Assembly: GCA_002794775.1 (NCBI GenBank) | Contig: NBAY01000015.1 | Coordinates: forward strand, 186,001-250,000 | DNA: 64,000 bases | Direction: 5' to 3' | From: Porodaedalea pini | Taxonomy: Eukaryota; Basidiomycota; Agaricomycetes; Hymenochaetales; Hymenochaetaceae | Part shown: positions 9,857 through 22,400 of the stretch, in pieces | Numbering within the stretch: the stretch's first letter is position 1 | How the letters are laid out: every line of letters starts with the position of its first letter | Notes under the pieces: model-generated | Seen by the model: only the letters and a program-made list of their open reading frames with translations | The model's database searches: none | What the model was told of the DNA's origin: nothing | Translations under genes and position numbers: made by a program

Positions 9857-12800
9857 TCAAGAAAGGACCATGCCTTCGACTCGAGCCCGTTTTTCTGGAG
9901 ACATAGGCAGTGTAGACTGAGTAAAGGCAATGTCCTGTAGAAGTGGATCAGAGACATTTTCTTGGAAGCCAGATTCCAAAACTAATGCATGAGAATTATC
10001 ATACTCGATTTGCTCTGCGAGCTCCAGAAACTCTCCATGCTCAACTCGAAGCTCATCTGCATGAAGTCCATCATCTGACTCATCATCTACTCCATCTTCT
10101 TCTGCTCTGAGACTAGGTGCAAAAAGGAAAGATGACCGCATGGCCGTGACTGTATGATACACAGCTGCATCTCGAAGTTGTTTAAAGTCCGCTATTTCTT
10201 CCATTGTCGGTCCCCAATTTGCATTATAAGCTGAGTCCACAGGAGGAACATATTCCAGCTTGTTGCACCATTCAACGCATAGAGCCAATAGCTCCTTTTG
10301 TCTGACTTGAAGGGCATATGCGAGACCAGATGTAGCGGCTGTTGAAGATATGAAATTCAAACCTGATCACATGTTAAATAAAGAGCTCACAAGCAGACTG
10401 TAATGCATTGATTGTACGCCTCCAAATATCGTGGAACCAATCCTGGAGAGCGGTTTTCTCTTTACTTAATCGCTGGAGCTCTTTGCGGCATCGTTTAGCA
10501 TCTAGGAAAGCACATATACCTCTCCTAGCATCCTCATCACCCATCCAACGAGGCACATCAGTATCATTAACGTCAGATAGACCGTCGTCCCACCATATAT
10601 CATTATCAATGTCCAAATCAAATAGTCCCTTGATTGTTATGGGTGTTGGACATTTCACGTCATGGGGAGCATCCTTCCGTAGTTTATCGCATAACACATT
10701 GTATGTTTTGGCGAGCTGAACTATGCCTGGCTTGCGACGCCTCAACTGGGATTCAATGAGCTCGTATTTTTTCTGTTCTGAATGTGCAAAATGTGAGGAA
10801 ACAATTAAGCTGAGTTTAATTGAAAGTACCTCCAGATGTTGAATGTTGAGCACGGTAAGGACATTCTAGATTCTGAAGTTCAAATTTGCGAGTCTGAAGT
10901 TTTGTTAGAAGGTGGCTGCACAAAGCATGAGCATTCATATGATCATTGATGAATGAACTATTTTTTAGCGATAAAAGCTTATCCTGATCCTCAACGCCAA
11001 GAAGACCTTTCTTCTTTTTCATGTCCTTGAGTAAACGAGCATGTGCAGACTCCAACTTCTTAACAGACATTAATGGCGTCAATATCAACATTTTCGTCAC
11101 TCTCCAAACTTCTGTGTAAGCAGTTGATTCTCTGAATCATTGCATCACATTGTGTCTGGAGGTTGATGATTTCTTCTATCGCTGTTCGTCCCACAGCTTT
11201 CGACTGACCTGTACAAACAGTAGCTGGCACATCATTTATCATTCAGTGGACACAGTGAAAGAAACACACATGGAAGTGCTTTAGACTGATGCTCGAGCTG
11301 AGCATCCCATTCCTTAACAAGTTCTTCTTCTGAGATATTGATTTCTCTTAGCTTCATCTTGGCATCTTGAAGGCGCCTGTAGCATTCTCGTGTCTGCTTG
11401 AGTAGCCATGATCCAAGCTTGAAAAGGCTGTTGCTGCTGGAGTATTGGACTTGAGTATCAATGACATGCAATCGCTCGTAATACTAAAAAAGATGTGATC
11501 AACACATGATGGTTTTATGGAAATGCTCAGACTTACTCCACTTATGTGAAGAGTTGGGATAAGGTGTTTTATTGAACTCCAAAAATGCTCGCATCCTTCA
11601 CCATCCATCAAGCCGAAGCCATTACATTTTCGAGGGTGGTAGACAATCTGACATGCCCATTGATGACTGTATGCGTGGAAGACAGAAATAGCGAAGATCA
11701 TGCGAGCAGCGTATTCAGGCAGAAACCCCCACTTAGCTATACTACAGTGGAGCTGGCAGCCTACATCATATAATACACCAATGATCGCGTCATCAGGAAT
11801 ATGTTGGAAAAGGGTCTGCAGAAGGGCAAGAGCGTAGTGTTGCTTCTCACCTGCGGACCGCATGTTGGTGAGCCAGAGGACACGATCGTGTTGACAGAGA
11901 AGTGCCATGAGTCCTGTATCTAAGAAAAATCTTGTGCTCGCTTTCTGTCGACGGTCATCCACAGCTTTAAATGATGATTTGCATTCATCCAAGATCTCAT
12001 CTGAAACTTTCAGCATGTGACTCGCTGTCATACGTTCCACTGCTGAGTCGTCTCGATTACGCTTAGCATGGTCAGGACAAAGGTGAGCAACTTCGATCTC
12101 CATAGCCTTCAAATTATCCTCAGATAAGAAAACAGTCTTAGGGTGAACGTTCGGGGCTCCATTGTCAGTCTTTCCCCTCTTCTGCTGGAAACATGCATCG
12201 ATGCAAACATTAAAGTCCATACTAAAAAGTACCGTATTAGCACATTTGAAGGACTCTGTAGAAAGATGCATACGGTAGACTGGGGTCATGTTTCCAGTTG
12301 GGTCCTCCAAAACATGCAGGACAACGTTCTTGAAGGTATAGCGATGGCAGCTTCGGTTCAGCATAGAACTCAATCGATGTGCCTTCATACAGTGTCCAAG
12401 TCAAAACATCTTGGTCAGTAATAGTTCCATGCACACATCAAAGAATACGCACTGTCGTTACCTGTGTTCTGAACTTCTTCAGCCAATTTCTCTTCTTGCA
12501 AACTTCCTAGGACATCTGTGAGTTGTGTATTGCATAGTTAATAGCTAGATAATCAGACATTATACCTTCGTAGTTGGAATCATCACCATTCAGGTTTCCC
12601 AAGGGCATATTGTTTCTCGGGCACAGAGAACTAGGTACAGAGCTCGAATCTCCACCATCTTCACCACTGCTAGCTTCACTACGCAAAGGCTGAGCATCAT
12701 ATGCCGTCGGTCTTATCATAGAATCGACGTGTTCCTGCGCAGCATCACGCAATGTACCAAACCAATGTAAACATTTACAGAACCTCTTTCGTAACGAGTC

Positions 12801-13679
12801 CTTCGAATAAAAGATCAATATAGGTGTGACACGAACATGAGAATGTGTACGTACGGAAGACTCGAACAAATATCCACGGGTGCTTAAGAAGGCCTCTAAG
12901 GTATTGCAGAGTGCTGTTTTGTTTGGTGGGATTCGTACAAAGAGCTCTAAGCAGAAGTCGAGGACATTTAAATCAACAGCTAAAGTTGGGAAACACGGTG
13001 CACAGCCGAAGAAACCTTTGTCAAGCAACTGGAACAGTGCTGAGTTGCAAGTGCAAGTAAAGACATTTATCTTTTCAAGCCCTACAAACTGAAATTCAGC
13101 TTTGTAGCTTATATGGGGAGAATAGAACATACCTGTAAAAGATACACACAGTATCTCAATTTCCATTCGCACACCCATGCATGTACATTGAGAGGACGAA
13201 GTTGATACCACCGGGTGTCGAAGGTTTTCCGAACGGTGAAGAATGTTGAGGTATGGGATAACAAGTCCAGGTATTACATCTTCAGACCACCATTGGTGCT
13301 GTCTGAGTCGCTTATGGTGGAACCTTGACAGTGTAGGATCGATAGGTGTGCATCGAGATGATGCAAAGATACTGTCATGTCCATGATTCTCGAAATTATC
13401 AATAAAATTATCAGGAAGCTCACAATTGTCAGAAGGCGAAGGCTTTCTAGGGGACGGAGATGGGGAAGCCTCGGATGGTCGAGCGCCTTGGGCATGTATA
13501 AGCGTCCGGCCGAAAGGCAGGAGGACAACAGGTTGCTGACTCTGCATATGTGAGCTTCTAGAGCGTGGAGTGTCGCTGAAGAGCTCCGAAGTCGACGGTC
13601 CTGGGATCAGAGCTGGGGACGGCGGGTTGTTCACGAGGGCGGCAAGCTCCTTCAGCCACTTGCCAGATCTTCTGGTCAT
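9857..13679 (-). CDS. KDZ transposase with CxC1 cysteine cluster
   Basis: Transposase of the giant element. Eleven exons join in frame to 1106 aa: 13679-13133, 13081-12855, 12800-12566, 12515-12462, 12409-12274, 12221-11537, 11483-11270, 11223-11090, 11049-10830, 10777-10391, 10338-9857. The ninth junction (11050-11089, 40 nt) and the seventh (gtgtgt donor) are the least certain. The CxC1-like cluster (about residues 150-290) shows CTCMG, CTCNSA, GCAPCFPTLAVDLNVLDF and RIPPNKTALCNTLEAFL. The KDZ core has VCIDACFQQKR (D408), DTGLMALLCQHDRVLW, GVLYDVGCQLH (D552), FHAYSHQWACQ, YHPRKCNGFGL and DGEGCEHFWSSIKHL (E608/E611), the expected acidic residues of the fold. A coiled, basic C-terminal region follows. 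No internal stop remains after splicing. ATG 13679 follows a TAG, so an upstream exon is possible. Confidence 0.9.
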
Positions 13680-15838
13680 CGCTAGTATGAAGAACGTTGC
13701 AATGAAAGAAGGGGAAATGCGAGACATCCAAGTTGCAAACCACTAAATGCATGTATCAGTAACTTTTCGCTAAGATATGGAAGATGTTTTTTTTTTTTAC
13801 CAGCGAGCCTCTATGTGAGAATAGAACATTATCATGGTTTGTGGCCTGCAATCTGTCCTTTGTTTTTGTTAACGAGCCACTGATCGATCAAAAACTAAAA
13901 GATAACTCATCTTTTGTTCTGTCCTTTCCGGCTTCATCTTAAGCTATGCGGTTGCACCGTATCCTTCTCCACGCTGACGCTCCTGGTCACTGACGCATTC
14001 CACACTGCTATTGTTCAAACCATATACTTTGAGCACCTTATACTATTGAGGTACATTCTTTTTTTCCCTTTCCATTGGTCCCGCAGAATGCTCATTTGCA
14101 AAACTATCTACCATACATGCACAGACTGGAGCCCCAAAAATGTGTTCGACAGCTTTCAACCACAGTATACATTCGGTTCACATATCGACTTGCCAATCCA
14201 AGTATATGTCTCAAACGGATCACTCGACTCTTGACTAAGGTACTCGTGGATTTCAGCTGGACCGAGTTTATGGCCATCATCCTTGGTGGTTTCCTCCTCG
14301 ATCAGGAGGTCGTCAAGTGACTGCTACGTATGTACTGGAAGTCAGAAATATCGCCACTCGCGGCCAGCATAGTGTAGGATCCTACAGGATGCAAGGGTGG
14401 GATGTCCCTGAAATGCGCGAGGGACTCATATGATGCTGTCAGGCATAAGCTTTCAAATTTAGTATTTATGAGGGAGTCCACAAATCCGACGCACCAAGGT
14501 TGTCTGCAACCATCATGATTCTGACCTTGTACTTAATCGCAAGCACGCTCGTGCTGGTCACTATGAGCTGTCTGCATTTTTATCATTTAGTCAGTTCTCA
14601 GTTTTTGCGTGAGATAACATCAATGCAGAGTAAGTGCATACTGAGTGCGCTGCACTCCATCTGTGAACGCGTCTGTTGGTTGCCAATTGTACGGCCTATG
14701 GTGGAAGGGATAGGTATTGTGCATTCAGCTTGAGGACAATGAGAGTGTACTACAGAGGTCGTTGAGCTCAGAAATGGTCCTAGGAAAACGTACTCAGCCA
14801 TTGGAGTAGCGGCATCAGCAGTTTGAGCAGATATGAGTGCGCACTTACCACGTATGAGTATCCTTCCAAGCCACCACGGTTTACAGAAAGCGTTGAAAAT
14901 TAGCTTCGAAGTTTGACGTATATTTGCTCGTATTGCATGCTTACCAGAGCATTACGGAAGTTCATTTTCCGTCACCGACGATCAGACAATGGACCGGAAG
15001 AGGCTGAGGAGGCATTGCAATAGAAAGCCACAAAGGTGAACGAGATGTAGCTGCATGGGCGGGACGTCATGCGGAGGTCATGGCGGTCAAGAGAGAGTTA
15101 GAAAGGTGTGCCAAAAGCGGAATCGGAGTTAGATATGCAGTGATCAGGTGAGTGGCATTAAACTTCCTCATTTGGATATGCTGCACTTACAAGCAACTCA
15201 TTCACATGCTCTGATCACTGCACATTAGCGCCGCGTTTAATTTTAGAACACCTTTCAGCCTCTCCGTCTTACTCCCATCATCGCTCGCTCGCCGTCACAT
15301 GCAACCAGCATACCGACCTCCAGCTTGCCACCTCAGCGCATTCAGCTCCAAATCCACCTCGCCTTCACCATCTGTGTCCTGAGCTCAAGACTCAGAGGTT
15401 TTTTAGCACATCACTGATAATGGTGAATGCTTCATCGGCCACACATCAAGTGAGCTTTCATGCCTCATTCTGACTGTCATAACTGCCTCATCAGACACTT
15501 TTCTCTTAACAGTTTTTTTTTACAGCAACTCAGGGTTCCAACGCTGTGAAGCGCGTTCCGATTGCTCAGGCAAGCCCGATTTCACACTGTTTTCTTTATT
15601 TAGTCGCTTGTACCGTAATTTTGTATATTGGTAGTCACTGTTTGTATTTCGAACTTTTGTACTAGCAAAATAAAGGAACAGAGAAGGCTAGATAGAAAGT
15701 AAGAAAAATAGTTAATTGATTTCTCGTTAGGATCAATAAGCCAGGGAGTAAATTTCGTCAAAACAGAAAGTAAACCATGTCAAAGGTGTGTAAAGAATGC
15801 ATGAGAGGTGTTACACTTAGCTAACGTGAACTTCAGAT
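13680..15838. other. Intergenic core of KDZ element with a possible membrane-protein remnant
   Basis: Divergent region between the transposase and the Spt5-like gene, so both promoters should lie here. Around 13914-14240 (+) the frame KLCGCTVSFSTLTLL, then TDAFHTAIVQTIYF, resembles the N-terminal helices of the fungal seven-helix DUF6534-type family. Neighbouring frames (14500-14730) are hydrophobic too but broken. I read this as a decayed fragment at best. From 14,900 to 15,838 nothing is recognisable. Confidence 0.3.
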
Positions 15839-18832
15839 GCCCAGACAAGCAGCGGATGAACGAGTTTTGCGCTATTTGGATCTGGAGGCCGAAGACTTCG
15901 ATGAGGACGATAACGACAAGGCTTTCTTAGACTCAGATGAAGGTATTGTGGGACTCAGCTACTCAAATATGCCTCACTGACCATTGACTCATACAGAGGC
16001 CGAATTTATCGACGATCGCGGCGAAGGAACATTGAGTGCAGGAGCGCGTCAGCGGCCTGTGCTATACAATATTGTTGAGCAAGATGACGTTCGAGCCATA
16101 CTTTGAGGCATCAAAGAGCATCATAAAATGTACAAGGAGACCTTTGACTACGGACACTTAAAAAATGAGAAGGAGCATGTGTCGGCGAGGATCGGTGGTA
16201 CGGGAAATAATCTATACATGATACGTGTCAGGGTAAGTGAATTCAGTTGAAAAGTGATTGTGTTATGCTTATGCATGAATAGGTCGGCCACGAAGTCAAG
16301 GAGGTGAAACTACTACATGAGTTCTTCCTCGAAACCGAGACTTCATGGGTACAACAAGGGCTGCCGCGTCCTTCTGAACAACCTTGCGCCTTCTCTCTAC
16401 CAGCGTTTCCCAGACGTATCTATGCAATCGCTCCGACACTCGGCGAGGTCAACTACGCAAAATCTTGGCTGGCACACCAGAATTTGTCGACAGTTGTTTG
16501 TGTTTGGGACGAGGAGGAATCCGCCAAGGTGCTCAGAATGCGCAATGGAAGTGCCTCTTGAGAGAGATTTGAAGTCGGCGAATGGGTTACCATCCAGCGC
16601 GGTCTGTACAAAGGCGATATCGGCTGCGTCAGAGAGTCGAGGACTCAAGATGACCGTATCGTAGTGGCAATCATGCCTCAACTTCCAATCGACAAGGAAT
16701 CATCCGCTCGTCCCAAGCCTGCGCTTTTCTCCCCTGATAACTTCAGGGGTGAAAAAATAAAGAAACATGACTCAAGGACTTATACCTTTCGGCGTCGTAA
16801 GTACAAGAATGGACTACTCAAACTGACCTGCCCTAGCGTGCACTACGTTAGAAAGGCATCCCCTTCTTTACAGGACATCAGACTTTTCACACATACGGAG
16901 GCTTCGTTTGGACCCTTGGACCGCGGCAAACCATTTCTTCGAAGTGGTGATAAAATCCGCAGCTTGTCGACCGGCTTAATCGGGACTGTAGGCGACATCT
17001 TGAAATATGCCGTTTTGTCGACGCATACTATAGATACCTTGGGAAACTTTGTAGGCGGTGTTTCAGGCGATATCTCGGAGAACAGACACTCCGTAATTGA
17101 ATATACCAAGATCGAGGAGAGGAAAACGGTCAAGGATAAAGGCAAGGAAAAGGAAGTGGTAGAAACAAGAACTATTGGTTCTCTCTTGGCGGACTATATT
17201 CCTGTACTGAATGTGACAGACAATTCCGGTAGAGTCCAGTATCATACTTTACAGTACGCTATGTCAGACATTCGTAGAGTATTGGAACCGGGCATGAATG
17301 TCCGTGTCGTCGTCGGTCCATTCACTGGCGAAACTGGAATGATACAGACTGTCTCAGTGGATGAAAAAGAAATTTCATTCATTACAACCTTGTATTCTAC
17401 GGTGTGTGTATCCTTCACCTCAAGTATATTTACTAAGTCTTTTTTTAGTTTACTGTCAGAGCGAAATGGGTCCAAATGGTACACACCGACATGACTCGTT
17501 CTGGAGTCAAGAAGCATATCGCGCAACTCCTCCAGAGTCAGTGGTGCATCATTACTAGTGGTCAGTACATTGGACGAAAGGCACAGGTCATCTCAATCGA
17601 CAACGAGACAGCAACTTTGGTTTTCGTGACTGAGGATGAGTTGAAGAATCATATTGTTTCCGATGAGGTACATATTTGTTTACTTTACCTATGAGAAACT
17701 TGCTCATTCGTTCGTTTATTCATTCATTCAGTCTACTGAGCATGTGGATCGACTGCAGCCCGACTTTGTCGAGGCTGCCAAAAAAAAAGACACTTGACTC
17801 ATTGAGGATGGCAAAAGCTCTGCCGTTCCGCAGACCACTGACGAGCTGTGTCAATTCCGCGATCATTTGCAGCATCTTCGCATTTTCGTCATCAACAACA
17901 AGGACTTCAAGGGTCGATTTGGCTACGTGCTCAGTATGAATCCGAATAAACCGATGGCGACCATTTCTATTGTGGGGACGATGAACATATCAAGAAGCAC
18001 ACCCAAGCAAATCATTGATCTAAAAGATCTAGTTGCAGTGTATGTGTTTTCTTCCAAGCTTATTATATACTTATTAATGTACTGTACAAAGCGGTGACAA
18101 CGCATATTGCTTGGACCTCGACCATCCTCTGACCGAGAAACAGCAGGTACATTTGACCGCCAAATTCAAGTCCTTGAGAGAAGGCGGCGCATGCTGGCAT
18201 GAGTCGACTTCGACCACCCGCGCAGTGACTCCCCCTCCTGATACAGCTCTCATTGAAGAGTTGAGGAGCTTTGTAACCAACCTCAAAACTGTGGACCCGC
18301 TACCGGCGCCTGTTGATGAGCCACAGACCTGGCCACCACCTCTCGGCCCCCTTACCGGTGTGTATAGATTGATCATGATTAAGATCTTACTCACTTTCTG
18401 TCAGATTTCTCTGGATCCGGCATGTGGATTATACATCCCGATGCGCAATCGTTGTACTCCAAGTACAAGATTCATTTTTGCATTGGCCAATCGACGCTCG
18501 ATAACTGGATGATTCTCGGAAGCATCGTGGACCACTTTCAATGCGAGAATGACAATGTGCACGGACTTTGCCGCCTTTGTGCTATGCTTACGGACCATCG
18601 ACAAATGACGAATTCAGGGTTTCACGACATGTACGTGAAGGATATCAGGGTGCAAAAACCCAAAAAAAATGCTGCTGCTCTCATTGTTCACGGTGACCCT
18701 GGGTTACGTGGGAAGATTGTTACCGTCAAGAAGTTCTCGAAGGACAAGGCAACCGTCATCGTCGTCGACTCGGAGAAAAAATCGTGGAATGAAAGTGTCT
18801 CGAATATGACCCTCATAGAGAAAATAGAGTAA
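15839..18832 (+). pseudogene. Spt5-like NGN/KOW transcription elongation factor carried by transposon
   Basis: Resembles Spt5, the NusG-like factor that binds RNA polymerase II with Spt4. Start MPRQAADERVLRYLDLEAED with an acidic N-terminus (DFDEDDNDKAFLDSDE). NGN-like segment from about 16,230 (VRVGHEVKEV..., RRIYAIAPTLGEV). KOW motifs: VGEWVTIQRGLYKGDIGCV (about 16,580), PGMNVRVVVGPFTGETGMI (17,290), TSGQYIGRKAQVISID (17,560), FKGRFGYVLSMNP (17,910), a C-terminal GDPGLRGKIVTVKKFSKD; stop at 18830. Seven or so GT-AG introns join in frame (for example 17401 to about 17448, 18026 to about 18092, 18359-18405). Three in-frame TGA codons break it, at 16104, 16559 and 17795. Each could be CGA before a C-to-T change. 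No TAA or TAG occurs in frame. Likely dead unless TGA is read through. Confidence 0.8.
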
Positions 18833-19417
18833 ATTAGACAGCTGTATCATACTGGAAATCTCGGAATCACCAATGTACTATAACTTAGCATTTAATTTAT
18901 TACGATGTTCTACTGTTCCACTCCGAGCCACAAGTTTGTGCGACCTTCGATCCTGCCATGTGCGCAGATGTCATCGGTATGCATATCAGTCTTGATATTT
19001 GCCTTGTTCCCATTCTGATGTGATTTGTTTTACAGATTATCCTCATCTCGAATTTGGTGCTTGAGATTTGCAGTTGCTACGGTCTTAGGCCTGTGAAACA
19101 TGAGGCTTGTAAGTCAAGATTGGAGGCCACATTTGAGAGCCAAATGCCACAGTGCGCTAAGATTTCATGGCCGATGGGTCAAGTACTGCATGATAAGCCA
19201 CTTTATTCTTTTTATCCTATTTAATGCGCCTGACGAGAACCATGAAATCCCATTTCACATATCTTCTCAGCTTGAGCAGTAGTTTTGAAAAGGTCCTCCA
19301 GAGTTCCCAACCAGCATGGTTGTTGGCACATGTCGGTCCGCTAGGCTCGGTGGTGAGTACTTCTTTCGATCATTTAGCGCACGCTTCTCTCACTCTGAGA
19401 AAGGAAATGTTGAGATC
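18833..19417. other. Spacer between Spt5-like gene and next transposon gene
   Basis: Same-strand spacer with no supported coding exon. Pyrimidine-rich AG acceptors such as the one near 19035 suggest that an unrecognised 5' exon of the next gene could lie here. Confidence 0.35.
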
Positions 19418-22400
19418 ATGCAGGCGCCTCCGCAAGCGCCTTCTGCAAAGCAAGAGTGACGGTCCAAAAAGAAAGTGCTCACGGAAGAAGTGAGCTTATC
19501 CATTCAGAAGAATGATTACATTGCTTATTAGGCATACAGGATGGCGAGTCTAATACTAAAGCCAAAGAAGGCAGCCGGGAAAAAGAGAAAAGGGAGAGGA
19601 ACATTGGAGGATGTTGTAGAAGAGACTTCGAAGGATACCGAACCCGATAATACAGTGGAGAAAGTCAGTCAATCATTCAATGTTTGTCTTCATAATGCTC
19701 ATTAGTACAAGCTCGTGGAGCCAGTCAATGATCATTCTGAAAGGACTGAATTGCAGTCCATCCGTGATGACCAGGGCATGGCTCAGGCTCAGTATGTCGA
19801 AGACATCGAGTTTCAAAGCTCCCACCTCGAGCGCGATGAGATGGAGTCCGAGCGGCTGCGCAGGCAAGAGGTTTTGCATACGCGAGAGGCTGAAGTTCTT
19901 CAACTCACCAAGAACCGGAACGACTACCTAAATGAACTTCGGGCGATGGTTGCTGCTCCTCTTGATGATATGTTGAGCCAGGAACAGCATGAGATATCAA
20001 GAATCGCTCATGAAGAAGCTGTTAATGAGTATTCAAGACGGGAGAACCTAGTCAAGGCGGCGCGTGAATCTGTTCTAAGAGCAAAGGCGTCGTTGCAGAA
20101 GCTTGGTGTTGATATTGATGCGAAGGACGGAGAGCGACATGTACGTGTTGACACTGTTTATGCTTTACAGTATATGAATGAATCTCTAGGCTTCTGGCGA
20201 TGTGGAAAACACAACGGAATCACTGCAAGTCTGCGTGGACTCTGAGTTGACGTCTCCCGCAATGGCTTCTGAGCAGCAGCACGAGCCAATACATTGCGAG
20301 CGTGCAAATGATGAAACTCAAGGGGTTCCTGAGATCGAGACAGAGCAAGATCCGCACGCTGAGCTTCGTGCGGCTATGAAGTACCTTAGCTCTGCTTGTA
20401 ATGCACAGTGAGATAGGCCGAGTGAGGAAACTGACAAAAGGGTTGCAGAGGCTAAGAGGAGATATATGGTGGTGCATCAACGAGTTGAAGAGGCAGATAA
20501 TATTGTTGAGGAATCGCACTCCAACAGGCTGGCGAATGATGATGATCAGGTTGACTCACAATGCTCTGAGCGACAGGCAAGTAAATCAATTCATATAATA
20601 TATACGGCACTGATGTATATAATACTAGGCATGAGAATCATATCAACATGATGACCAGCATGGCCGTGACAGTATCGGCGGACTTGGGGATACAAGTCTC
20701 ACTATAGAGAGAAATCCATCTAGTCTGGTAAGAAATATTACAGTATAACGTTATTGATCAATGTTCTTATGCTATGACCTTCAGGAGAATCCAATGCTTC
20801 GAGTGAGTGCCGAGGCTCTGAAAAATGATCCCTTCAATACACGAGAGCAGAGAAAGAGGCCAAGGGCACCGTATTCAATTCAGAATGAGCCATTCACTCT
20901 GCGGCCCATCTCGCCGCCACATTCTGTGCACAGAATTCCTGCAATGAGTGCACCGAATATACCATTGGACGTCCAGAAGATTGCCTCGACTGGTACTGTC
21001 GTGAAAGCTCTGACCAAAGGAGGTCCGCCTCGTGTTCCGATAGCTCCATCTTTGTCACAACAGCCATGCAACGCACTAGATGATGCTCACCCTTCTGCAG
21101 CTCTCGCAGCCCTCATTCGGTCGAAGGAGGTTAACCCTGCAGCATGGAATGCGTTGATTCAGTCAACAGAAGCCATATGTCAAAGTATGTATTTTATTGT
21201 TATTTAGTTATTGTCGAACTGACTGTCCATTAGGACACACTGTTCCTTCAGATGCAGCTGCTAGCGGTTCAGTCAACATAGTCAGTGAGAAGGCATCATC
21301 TAACTCCGACAATGAATATCCTATTGCCCCTCCCCTCCCACCTGCTTCAAACGGGCCTGTCCTTCGTCAGCGCAACACCTCTCTCCCCAATCTACAACCA
21401 AATGAGGAGGAGGATGTTCTTGATGATGCATCTTCATCCGACGAGTTTGAGGCTCTGAGCGACGATGAGACAGATTCCAAAGCTGATGCCGAACTCCAGC
21501 CAGGAACAAGCAAGGCAGGTACTTCATCTCATACGAAGAAGGCATCTAGGAAAGAGAAGGGGAAAGGATGTGTACCTCTGCCTTCTGATAGATCCCGATT
21601 GAAGAAACACAAGCATGGTGCATCCTCAGACGTAACCGAGTTGAATAAGGAAGCAAAGCGCCGCAAACCTGGGCCACCATCAAAGGAAGGGCTAGCGCAG
21701 GTTCGCAAACTCTTCAATGATATCTTGGACATTGCGCATCGAGAAAACAAGGATGTCTGGGCATTTCTTGACAAGCTCGGTGTATCACACAAAAATTCTC
21801 ACAGTGTGAACATGTCCAATATGTTTGCAAAGTACTACTCGAAGAAAATCAGGCCTTACGATGACCAGAGAGGTGTGTAGTTTTCTGATGTTAATCACTA
21901 CCCCTCATAACAGTTTTTCAGATGACGCAGACACATACAGAGCTGAAATACAGTGTAAATACGAGGATGCAAAAAAGATGAACGAAGAAGATCGTGAGAA
22001 GCTATTCGAAGACGTCATTTCTTGGAATGAACAGCTCGACGAACTTGATATTGACACGGTCAAAAATCTCGAGGGCGTCTGTAATAAGGGTCTGCACGAG
22101 TTTTGCAATTTTGTTCGTTTCCTTTTCTCTTCGTATGCTTTACTTTGTCTAATGTTTGCGTTAAGGCTTCAAGAGATTTTGCGAGAACAAAAACGTTGTG
22201 GTTTGCTTGTCATGTCAATCTCTCGAATAACGCACAGGCTGGAAAGCTAAAAGGGTTCATTGGTGGGATACTGCTCACTGAAAAGGCATTACAGCGAGCT
22301 TCATTTATAACAGCGAGCCTTGCCAGAGACTTAGAGACATGCGCTAGGTGAGTGATCTTTGACATATGTACAGGCTTTTTGCCTTCATACCACTGACGTA

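Noticed and set aside
16104..17797. TGA codons as selenocysteine or reassigned codons
   Set aside because: No selenocysteine machinery context is visible, the positions suit Arg in the frame, and host genes in the window use TGA as a normal stop (for example the KDZ transposase and the ABM gene).
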